Assembly: GCA_021813085.1 (NCBI GenBank)
Contig: JAKAMA010000115.1
Location: 1-7,386 of the forward strand
DNA length: 7,386 nt
Source: Chloroflexota bacterium
GTDB lineage: Bacteria > Chloroflexota > Dehalococcoidia > DSTF01 > JACRBR01
Reading direction: 5' to 3'
Made by a program: the position numbers and the translations under genes
Notes under the pieces: model-generated
Told to the model about the DNA's origin: nothing
Seen by the model: only the letters and a program-made list of their open reading frames with translations
Database searches by the model: none
Shown here: positions 1 through 4,867 of the stretch, piece after piece
Layout: every line of letters starts with the position of its first letter
Position numbering within the stretch: position 1 is the stretch's first letter

Positions 1-729
1 GTCGGTGAGGAAGCGGCCGAACTGGTCATGCAGCAGCCGCAGGTTGGTCGCCTCGATGACGACGATCGACACCTCGCGCTTGAAGCGTGCGGCACGCGTC
101 AGCTCGCGCTGCAGGTCCGTCTCCAGCTTCGTCGCGTCGAACACCGACCGCACGACGTCCGTGACGCCGTACTCGCGCGCCGCCTGCGCGTTGCGCAGGT
201 TGACCGCGGCGCAGGCCACGTGGTCGGCGAGCAGCTTCACCAGCGCGTCGTCGACCTCGCCCGAGAGCATCAGCGCCAGGGCACCGATGCGCTCGCCGGC
301 GGTCTCGAGCGGCGCGATGGCCGCGCGCGTGAGGCCGAGCGCCGGACCGGCGGTGGCCGCGACGGGGCCGGCGAACAGCTCGGCAGGGTCGATGGTCGTC
401 GCTGCCGGCCCTTCGAGCGCCTCCGCCAGCGCGGGCGAGTGCCCGGCGTCGAGCTTTGGCCGCAGCCGGGTGCCGAAGGCGTCGGTGAGCCGCTGCAGGG
501 AGCGCCTGCGCAGGTCGGATGCGGGGGCGCGGTATTCGAGGCGGCCGTCCTGCTCCTCGAAGTAGACGAGGGCGAACGGCGCACCGAGACCGCGCTCGGC
601 GGCGGTGGCGGCGGCATCGACGAGCCACTCGATCGTCACGGCGCGGTGCACGGGCAGCAACGCCGACATCATCGTCGCGACCGGATCTTCGCTCTCGTTG
701 CGGGGGGAGTGGATCTTCGTGCGGGGCAT
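1..729 (-). CDS. GAF domain protein with degenerate GGDEF-like domain, 3' end outside window
   Basis: The frame is open from ATG 729-727 to the window edge: 243 residues and no stop. Residues 30-180 have the alternating helix/strand pattern of a GAF-type sensor domain, with a strand at 51-58 (PFALVYFE) and another at 147-156 (RIGALALMLS). Residues from about 190 resemble the start of a GGDEF domain: an amphipathic helix with LQRELTRAARFKREVSIVV, then IEATNLRLLHDQFG where active enzymes have DxDxFKxxND. The usual D(P/A)LTGLxNRR entry motif reads DVVRSVFDATK, and the first metal-binding Asp is Glu226, so diguanylate cyclase activity is doubtful. The GG(D/E)EF loop lies beyond the window. AGGGA about 8 nt upstream supports the start. 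It sits 28 nt downstream of the membrane coiled-coil gene, probably in one operon. The GAF assignment is moderate; the GGDEF relation is inference. Confidence 0.72.
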   Translation of the reverse strand, partial: MPRTKIHSPRNESEDPVATMMSALLPVHRAVTIEWLVDAAATAAERGLGAPFALVYFEEQDGRLEYRAPASDLRRRSLQRLTDAFGTRLRPKLDAGHSPALAEALEGPAATTIDPAELFAGPVAATAGPALGLTRAAIAPLETAGERIGALALMLSGEVDDALVKLLADHVACAAVNLRNAQAAREYGVTDVVRSVFDATKLETDLQRELTRAARFKREVSIVVIEATNLRLLHDQFGRFLTD

Positions 730-736
730 GGCGGGG

Positions 737-742
737 TCCCTC
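737..742 (-). promoter_or_regulatory. Ribosome binding site of the GAF/GGDEF-like gene
   Basis: Minus-strand GAGGGA lies 7 nt before ATG 729. It fixes the start, which matters because no stop is visible and other-frame ORFs overlap here. Confidence 0.6.
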
Positions 743-757
743 GTGTGGATACGCGTG

Positions 758-1207
758 CTACGTCGGTCGCGGACCGAGGCGTGCCACGGCCGCCGCGACC
801 CGGCCGAGGTTGTCTTCGAGCCGCCTCACGGCGGCGTCCAACTCCTGGAGCTGCCGGCTGGCATCCTCGCCGCCGAGCACGCGCGCCTCGACGAGGTTGC
901 GCGTCGCGTCGTTCAGCCGCGACTGCTCGTCGAGCAGGGCGCTGGCCTGACGCCGCAGCTCACCGACGTCGGCCGCCGCCGCCGCAAGCTGCGCGGCGGG
1001 CGCCATCGTCTCCTTCGCCGCGAGCTGGCGCGCCAGATCCTGCACGGCCGTGCTGGCGGCCTCGGCCTCGCGCGCGGACTGCGACGCCAGACGGAAGACG
1101 CGCCAGGAGCCGATCGTGCCGATCAGGCTGAACAGCAGCAGGCCGCTGAGCCCCATCACCACCGCGGCGACGACCGCCGCGAACTCCCAGTTGCTCGTGT
1201 TGCCCAC
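758..1207 (-). CDS. Small membrane-anchored coiled-coil protein, unknown function
   Basis: The 149-residue protein starts at GTG 1207-1205, chosen because AGGGAG (1213-1218) lies 5 nt upstream and because the next in-frame Met (residue 18) falls inside the membrane segment. Residues about 9-33 form one hydrophobic helix (FAAVVAAVVMGLSGLLLFSL). Residues about 36-145 are almost entirely Ala/Leu/Arg/Glu/Gln helix with heptad-like spacing and a short break at LGGEDAS (111-117), so a cytoplasmic or periplasmic coiled coil in two segments is likely. No catalytic motif is visible. The layout recalls DUF948-like or chemoreceptor-like stalk proteins, but I do not recognise a family. The stop is 28 nt from the start of the GAF/GGDEF-like gene, so co-transcription and a signalling or scaffold role are plausible but inferred. 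A weak minus-strand -10-like GATAGT (1238-1243) lies upstream without a convincing -35. Confidence 0.82.
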   Translation of the reverse strand: MGNTSNWEFAAVVAAVVMGLSGLLLFSLIGTIGSWRVFRLASQSAREAEAASTAVQDLARQLAAKETMAPAAQLAAAAADVGELRRQASALLDEQSRLNDATRNLVEARVLGGEDASRQLQELDAAVRRLEDNLGRVAAAVARLGPRPT

Positions 1208-1212
1208 GGCCG

Positions 1213-1218
1213 CTCCCT
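1213..1218 (-). promoter_or_regulatory. Ribosome binding site deciding a GTG start
   Basis: Minus-strand AGGGAG sits 5 nt upstream of GTG 1207 and supports GTG over the internal ATG at codon 18. Confidence 0.6.
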
Positions 1219-1291
1219 GGCGCCGTCCCTGCGCGCACTATCGAATGATCGGCCCCTTTGCGAGGCGACTTGAGGCGGCGCCGGACAGGCG

Positions 1292-2149
1292 TCAGGCGGC
1301 GTGCGCCCGCAACCAGCCGATCACCTCATGACTAACAACGTCCGGCTGCTCCTGTTGTGTCCAATGGCCACAGTCCAGGATGAGACGGATTGTGAGAGTT
1401 TTCACCCAGTCGCCCAGCCGGGCGTTCATCTGTCGCTTCAGGACGGGGTCGTCCTGTCCCCAGAGGACGAGCGTCGGCGTCTCGATCGGCGAGTCGGGGA
1501 GCGCCTTCCAGCGCTGGCGGAAGGCCTGGCGATAGTACGCGAGCGCGCACCGCGCCGCGCCCGGCCGCAGGAAGGCCGAGCGGTAGGCCTCGATGTCCTC
1601 CGCGCTGAACACCTCGGGGTGCCGCGCGCTGCGGCGGAGCGCCGTGGCGATCGTCGCGGCATCCCGCCGGGTGAGCGCCCACTCGGCCAGGCCGGGCGCC
1701 TGGAAGAAGAGCATGTAGCTGCTCTGGAGCATCTGTCGCGGGCTGCGGAGGAGGTAGCGGGCGAAGGCTGCCGGGTGGGGCGCGTTCATCGTGACGAGCG
1801 AGCGCACGAACTCCGGGCGGCGCCACGCCGTCTGCCAGGCGATGATGCCGCCCCAGTCGTGGCCGACGACGTGGGCGCGCCCCTCGCCCAGCGCGTGCGC
1901 CAGCTCGACGACGTCCTCGACGAGGTCCTCGATGCGGTAGCCCTGCGCCGGCTTGTCGGTCAGGTTGTAGCCGCGCAGGTCGGGCGCGACGGCGTGGAAT
2001 CCCGCCTCGGCGAGCGCGGGGAGCTGATGGCGCCACGAGTACCAGAATTCGGGGAAGCCGTGCAGCAGCAGCGCGAGCGGGCCCGTGCCCTGCTCGACCA
2101 CGTGGAAGCGGATGCCGTTGGCCTCGACGAAGCGGTGCGTCGCGTCCAT
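1292..2149 (-). CDS. Alpha/beta hydrolase, epoxide hydrolase type
   Basis: The 285-residue protein is typical in length for this family. HGFPEFWYSW (30-39) is the oxyanion/HGxP motif of soluble epoxide hydrolases. GHDWGG (96-101) carries the nucleophile Asp98; Trp after it favours epoxide hydrolase over fluoroacetate dehalogenase (GHDRG). GQDDP (231-235) supplies the acid, probably Asp234, and His262 in GHWTQQE completes the triad. Candidate cap-domain tyrosines that would polarise the epoxide are Tyr145 (SSYMLFFQ) and Tyr205/206 (ALAYYRQ). The family attacks an epoxide through an Asp ester and releases a vicinal diol in the cytoplasm; the substrate is unknown and some relatives are dehalogenases or esterases. 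The start is ATG 2149-2147, just before the conserved N-terminal strand; the frame stays open to 2659, but that extension is low-complexity and crosses a repeat cluster. No strong Shine-Dalgarno is seen. It lies 84 nt upstream of the coiled-coil gene. Confidence 0.93.
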   Translation of the reverse strand: MDATHRFVEANGIRFHVVEQGTGPLALLLHGFPEFWYSWRHQLPALAEAGFHAVAPDLRGYNLTDKPAQGYRIEDLVEDVVELAHALGEGRAHVVGHDWGGIIAWQTAWRRPEFVRSLVTMNAPHPAAFARYLLRSPRQMLQSSYMLFFQAPGLAEWALTRRDAATIATALRRSARHPEVFSAEDIEAYRSAFLRPGAARCALAYYRQAFRQRWKALPDSPIETPTLVLWGQDDPVLKRQMNARLGDWVKTLTIRLILDCGHWTQQEQPDVVSHEVIGWLRAHAA

Positions 2150-2319
2150 GCCAGCAGCGTACCGCGCGCCGGCCAGGCGCTCACTGCGGGGAGGGCAGGG
2201 GCTGGGAGGTGGAAGCCAGAAGCGAGAGGCGGGAGCGCCGGCCGCGCGGACTGTGCGCGTGTCCTGCGAATGGGCGTGAGTGGACGCGACGCCAAGCCCT
2301 ACGGGCCAGTCGGCGTGGA

Positions 2320-2340
2320 GCACAGCCGCCTTGGCTGTGC
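2320..2340. repeat. Perfect hairpin, 8-bp stem
   Basis: GCACAGCC (2320-2327) and GGCTGTGC (2333-2340) pair perfectly around a 5-nt loop. No T-run follows on either strand, so a terminator role is not supported. It abuts the next hairpin directly. Confidence 0.7.
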
Positions 2341-2357
2341 GTCCGGCGAAGCCGGAC
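2341..2357. repeat. Perfect hairpin, 7-bp stem
   Basis: GTCCGGC and GCCGGAC pair perfectly around a GAA loop. It begins one base after the preceding hairpin ends, so the two form a tandem stem-loop cassette. Confidence 0.7.
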
Positions 2358-2486
2358 CGATGCGGTACAGCCCGGACGGGCCTGTCGGCGTCTCGCCCGA
2401 CGGACTTCCGCCGCGTCAGCAGCACGACGCGAGCGCCGGGCGCTGCAACACGATGCTTGTTCTCGTGGCGCGCGCTTTCCACGTGG

Positions 2487-2505
2487 CGCAGGCTTTCAGC
2501 CCGCG
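2487..2505. repeat. Imperfect hairpin overlapping a stop codon
   Basis: CGCAGGCT (2487-2494) and AGCCCGCG (2498-2505) pair at 7 of 8 positions around TTC. The minus-strand TGA of the hydrolase gene (2498-2496) lies in the loop/stem boundary, so this repeat-like hairpin supplies the last codons of that protein. Confidence 0.5.
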
Positions 2506-3416
2506 TTCCTGGCGCCGCCTTCGTCCGGCGCGGAGCGCGGCGGCGAGCCCAGCACGCTCTCGATGAAGACGCGGATCGCCGGCACCACCATCTCGTTGGC
2601 GATGTCGCGGTGGCCGGAAGCCGGGAACGAGACGAACGTCTTCGGCTCCGGCGCGGCATCGTACACCACGCGGCCCATAGCGGGCGGCACCGTCTCGTCG
2701 GCGTCGCCGTGCATCACGAGCAGCGGCCGGTCGAGGCGGCGGATCTTCGACAGCGTGTCGTAGTTCGTGCGCGGCAGCCACGGCGCCGCCGCGAGCAGGA
2801 AGCGTGCCTTCGGGTGCCACGCGATGATCATCGCGCGGATGGAGGTGAACGGCGAGCGCAGGATCAGGCCGGCGCTCGGCTCGCGCATCGCCAGCCCGGC
2901 GGCGACGCCGGTGCCGAGCGAGAAGCCGTAGAAGAAGAGCGAGCGCGGGTCGACGTCGTCACGCTGGTAGAGCCAGGCGAGCGCCGCCGCCGCGTCGGTG
3001 TACGTCCCCTCCTCGGTCGGCGTGCCGGGGTTCCGGCCGTAGCCGCGATAGTCGAAGATGAAGAAGTTGCAGCCGATGCCGCGGAGGAACTCGCGAAGCG
3101 CCTCGACGCGGTCCGGCGTCACCCAGAGGTCGCTGGCGTTGTAGCTCGTGCCGTGCATGAAGAGCAGCGTCGGCGCGGCCATACGGCCCGTCCGGGGGGC
3201 AGGGACGCCGTGCGCGGGGAAGTACCAGCCCTGCAGCTCGAGCCCGTCGGCGGTGTAGAAGCGCGCCTCCTCGTAGGGTACGCCGACCGCGACGGGCGGG
3301 TCGGGATGCCAGGGGCCGGTGTAGAGCACGCGCGGCCGGATCATGCGCTCGGCGACGGTGAGCGCGAGCGGCGGCACGGCGAGCGCGGCGCCTGCGACGA
3401 GAGCACGCTTCAGCAT
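2496..3416 (-). CDS. Membrane-anchored alpha/beta hydrolase (serine nucleophile, Bem46/ABHD13-like)
   Basis: The 306-residue protein begins at ATG 3416-3414. This start is chosen because MLKRALVAGAALAVPPLAL is a signal-anchor-like segment; the 42 codons upstream look non-coding. Catalytic features: oxyanion motif FMHGTSYN (86-93), nucleophile elbow YGFSLGTG (163-170) with Ser166, acid in HGDADETVP (236-244, probably Asp240), and His269 in SGHRD. Between the first strand and the oxyanion strand, residues 72-81 (PAPRTGRMAA) are encoded by a copy of the palindromic repeat also found in recF. The C-terminal GGARNAG is Gly/Arg-rich and ends inside a hairpin repeat, so the native C-terminus may have been replaced. 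The fold fits an esterase, lipase or acyl-thioesterase at the membrane; the substrate cannot be deduced. No good Shine-Dalgarno is visible. Confidence 0.9.
   Translation of the reverse strand: MLKRALVAGAALAVPPLALTVAERMIRPRVLYTGPWHPDPPVAVGVPYEEARFYTADGLELQGWYFPAHGVPAPRTGRMAAPTLLFMHGTSYNASDLWVTPDRVEALREFLRGIGCNFFIFDYRGYGRNPGTPTEEGTYTDAAAALAWLYQRDDVDPRSLFFYGFSLGTGVAAGLAMREPSAGLILRSPFTSIRAMIIAWHPKARFLLAAAPWLPRTNYDTLSKIRRLDRPLLVMHGDADETVPPAMGRVVYDAAPEPKTFVSFPASGHRDIANEMVVPAIRVFIESVLGSPPRSAPDEGGARNAG
3179..3195. repeat. Palindromic-element half-copy inside a hydrolase gene
   Basis: CCATACGGCCCGTCCGG matches the left arm of the recF palindrome (7117-7133) at 16 of 17 positions, and its first 15 bases equal the reverse complement of the right arm (7133-7147) exactly. 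It encodes R-T-G-R-M (residues 75-79); the recF copy encodes R-T-A-R-M in the same frame and orientation. Confidence 0.65.
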
Positions 3417-3560
3417 GGCAGCCGCATGGTAACGGCACCGGGGCCGCGACGGCGAATCGGTCCGCACGTGTACTGGTTGCGCATGCGCGTCCGTGCGGCC
3501 TGTCGATGGTACGCCTTGAAGTTGCCGACGGACACGGTGCATCCGCCACCGCTGCGCCTA
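3417..3560. other. Intergenic stretch with no identified feature
   Basis: This part of the gap upstream of the hydrolase start should contain that gene's minus-strand promoter, but I see no convincing -35/-10 pair or Shine-Dalgarno. The open frames crossing it are Arg/Ala-rich shadows. Confidence 0.4.
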
Positions 3561-3590
3561 TTGACAGGTATGCGCGCAGAAGCGTAGAGT
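3561..3590 (+). promoter_or_regulatory. Sigma-70-type promoter with dyad over the -10
   Basis: A perfect -35 TTGACA (3561-3566) is followed after 18 nt by TAGAGT (3585-3590, 4/6 to consensus). A perfect dyad, AGCGTA-GAG-TACGCT (3581-3595), covers the -10, so a repressor site or early RNA stem is possible. Transcription would run on the plus strand from about 3597, where no protein gene begins, which points to a non-coding transcript. Confidence 0.5.
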
Positions 3591-3596
3591 ACGCTC

Positions 3597-3730
3597 GACG
3601 GGCCCCCTCTACGACAGCCCCGGCGAGACGGCGGCGGTCGGCCCCATCCTCGTGTCGGCCAACGGGATGCTCCTCCCGTGTGCAGGGATGCCTCTCTCTT
3701 CCGTCCAAAGGGGGAGGCATCCGTTTGAAC
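3597..3730 (+). ncRNA. Candidate small RNA ending in a long hairpin
   Basis: Downstream of the TTGACA/TAGAGT promoter lies a gap of about 130 nt with two stem-loops. The first is ACGGGA-TGCTCC-TCCCGT (3662-3679). The second is a 15-bp helix between 3686-3700 and 3708-3722 with a 7-nt loop. Two of its pairs (3695/3713 and 3697/3711) are U-G on the plus strand and would be A-C mismatches on the minus strand, so the plus-strand RNA is the better folded form. GTTTGAAC follows, a weak U-tract. Read-through would be antisense to the 3' end of the XRE gene. I do not recognise a known RNA family (not SRP RNA, tmRNA or a familiar riboswitch). Boundaries are approximate. Confidence 0.38.
3686..3722 (+). 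terminator. Long stem-loop, terminator-like
   Basis: GGATGCCTCTCTCTT pairs over its whole length with the 15 nt at 3708-3722 (13 Watson-Crick, two G-U) around the loop CCGTCCA. Only TTT follows, after a G. It could end the candidate RNA or stop transcription between the XRE and hydrolase genes; the wobble pattern favours plus-strand use. Confidence 0.5.
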
Positions 3731-3762
3731 GCCGTTGTCTACACCGCCGCATCGCTCGCCCG

Positions 3763-4681
3763 CTACGGCTCCAGCCGTCCGCGCCGGCGCATCAGGTACG
3801 CGCGCGACGCGTCAGGGTCCAGGCCGATGTCGCGCTGCAGCGCGTCGAGCGCGTGCCACGTCTCCGCATCGACCGGGATCCAGTCGTTGAAGACGAGGCC
3901 ATCGCGCTCGTTCGCCGTCGTCGCCAGGCTGTAGAAGCACATGCGGCCATACCGCTCGTGGTTCCAGATGGCGGTAGCTCTCGCGCACGCGCGTCGGCAG
4001 CGGCTCGGCGCGGTTCCAGGCGTCCAGCAGGCGCGCGAGGAACTCCGGGTCGTTGTCGGTGAAGTGCTGGAACGCCCGCGCCAGGTACGGGCTCGGCGCC
4101 GCCAGGTCCTCCGGCCCGACGGGGTGCCCCTTGTACATCGAGGCGATCATCTCCAGGATCTCGTCCCAGTTCTCGACCAGCCGCGGGAAGTCGAACTCGT
4201 TGGCGATGGCCAGCAGGCTCATCTCGAAGTTCGTGCGCCGCCGCCGCTCCGCCTCGAAGTCGACGCCCCAGACCGCGCCGACGATGCGGTTCGCCGCCAC
4301 GAACTCGAACGCGTCGTTGACCACGAACTCCGGCCACGGCGCCCGCTCGACGTACTCCTGCAGCTCCTCGACGCCGAAGTAGTAGTCCGGCGCGTCGAGG
4401 AAGGACGGCCACGCCTGCGCGAACCCCGCCCCCTCCCGCACCGCGTTCGCCTCGACGCGCTCAAGCTTCAGCGCGGCGATGATCGCTTCGAGCGACGCGT
4501 GCTTGGGGTGCCGCACGCCCAGCTCGTAGCCCCGCACCGTCGCCGGCGACACGCCCGCCAGCGCGGCGAGCTTCCTGCGCGAGACGCCGAGCCGCTTGCG
4601 CGCCCGCAGCAGCGCCGCGCGCCACGCCTCTGCGGGCCGTTTGGCCTCTGGCTCCCCGCCTGCCGCACCCGATGCGTCCAT
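3763..4681 (-). CDS. XRE-family HTH regulator with MmyB-like domain; apparent C-terminal frameshift
   Basis: The protein starts at ATG 4681-4679, after which a helix-turn-helix is clear: residues 22-72 include RKRLGVSRRKLAALAGVSPATVRGYE and the DNA-contact helix SPATVRGYELG. Residues about 115-235 resemble the PAS-like ligand-binding domain of MmyB-type regulators (PEFVVNDAFEFVAANRIVGAVWG). As read, the frame continues to a stop at 3812, but after Arg237 the product turns into Arg/Pro-rich sequence. Removing one G from the GG at 3970-3971 restores IWNHERYGRMCFYSLATT and 49 further residues to a TAG at 3763-3765, giving 305 residues with normal composition. So there is a one-base insertion: a real mutation or a sequencing error. 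The HTH is intact either way. It is divergent from the secreted-protein gene, with a dyad in the shared upstream region; autoregulation and control of that gene are inferred. There is no strong Shine-Dalgarno at 4681, so an upstream start at 4798 is possible but less likely. Confidence 0.85.
3969..3972 (-). other. Frameshift site in the XRE regulator
   Basis: At the minus-strand run ...TACCGCCATCTGG the coding signal jumps frame. Reading TAC-CGC-ATC-TGG (one C fewer) joins the HTH/sensor part to a 68-residue C-terminal segment that looks like real protein. The alternative continuation has no family-like features. Confidence 0.7.
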
Positions 4682-4724
4682 GCGCGTATCATGCGCCGAT
4701 CCGTCGCTTGACGCGAGATCAAAC

Positions 4725-4742
4725 TGGGTACAAAAGTACCCA
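4725..4742. promoter_or_regulatory. Perfect dyad, likely operator of the XRE regulator
   Basis: TGGGTAC-AAAA-GTACCCA is a perfect 7+7 inverted repeat with a 4-nt centre, the size and symmetry expected for a dimeric XRE-type repressor. It lies 44 nt upstream of the XRE start and just upstream of the -35 of the divergent secreted-protein gene, within an AT-rich patch that stands out from its surroundings. Binding is inferred from position. Confidence 0.55.
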
Positions 4743-4750
4743 TTTTTCTG

Positions 4751-4780
4751 TTGACAGACTCCCTCGTGGTGTGACACATT
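4751..4780 (+). promoter_or_regulatory. Candidate promoter of the secreted-protein gene
   Basis: A perfect TTGACA (4751-4756) is followed after 18 nt by CACATT (4775-4780), a poor -10 (3/6). The 18-nt spacing is the same as in the promoter at 3561. The resulting leader would be about 80 nt. The weak -10 next to a dyad suggests a regulated promoter. Confidence 0.42.
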
Positions 4781-4854
4781 CGCCCCACCGGCGCCCACCC
4801 GCCCCGCGCCGGGGTCCGCCAGATCTGGGCCGGCTGCCTAAAGACGCGCTGCAC

Positions 4855-4858
4855 GGAG
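4855..4858 (+). promoter_or_regulatory. Ribosome binding site of the secreted-protein gene
   Basis: GGAG lies 9 nt before ATG 4868 and fits the start that opens with a signal peptide. Confidence 0.6.
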
Positions 4859-4867
4859 CATCCAGGC

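Larger units (their letters stand above)
2150..2495. repeat. Repeat-rich intergenic stretch with several hairpins
   Basis: These 346 nt between two minus-strand hydrolase genes show no credible gene, although several frames stay open. They hold a purine-rich low-complexity run (about 2211-2240), an imperfect direct repeat at 2301-2316 and 2376-2391 (ACGGGCC(A/T)GTCGGCGT, 15/16 identical), and two adjacent perfect hairpins between those copies (2320-2340 and 2341-2357). A third, imperfect hairpin starts at 2487 and runs into the neighbouring gene. The ACGGGCC core is shared with the palindromic element inserted in recF. It reads as a landing zone for short dispersed repeats rather than a regulatory region. 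Confidence 0.6.

Noticed and set aside
28..1131. Long plus-strand ORF (367 codons)
   Set aside because: It is an Arg/Gly-rich antisense shadow of the GAF/GGDEF-like and coiled-coil genes, with no domain signature.
1208..1291. Promoter for the coiled-coil gene from GATAGT at 1238-1243
   Set aside because: No -35 at a suitable distance, so the evidence is too weak to list.
1301..2566. Long plus-strand ORF (421 codons)
   Set aside because: It is antisense to the epoxide-hydrolase-type gene, whose catalytic motifs prove the minus-strand frame.
2150..2659. N-terminal extension of the epoxide-hydrolase-type gene to 2659
   Set aside because: The extra 170 residues are low-complexity, run through the hairpin cluster and overlap the neighbouring gene's end. 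The family starts near ATG 2149.
3417..3542. N-terminal extension of the second hydrolase to 3542
   Set aside because: It would bury the signal-anchor segment 43 residues inside the protein and has no coding character.
2280..3587. Long plus-strand ORF (435 codons)
   Set aside because: It is antisense to the second hydrolase, Arg/Ala-rich, and crosses repeats and an intergenic gap.
3597..3730. SRP RNA, tmRNA or a known riboswitch
   Set aside because: None of the conserved cores I know (for example the SRP GGAAGCAGC loop) is present, so it is only called a candidate RNA.
3941..4711. Plus-strand ORF opposite the XRE regulator
   Set aside because: Its composition is that of a high-GC shadow and the HTH motif lies on the other strand.
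4682..4798. Start of the XRE gene at 4798
   Set aside because: The extension would translate the operator-like dyad and promoter region and has atypical composition. ATG 4681 precedes the domain by a normal distance.
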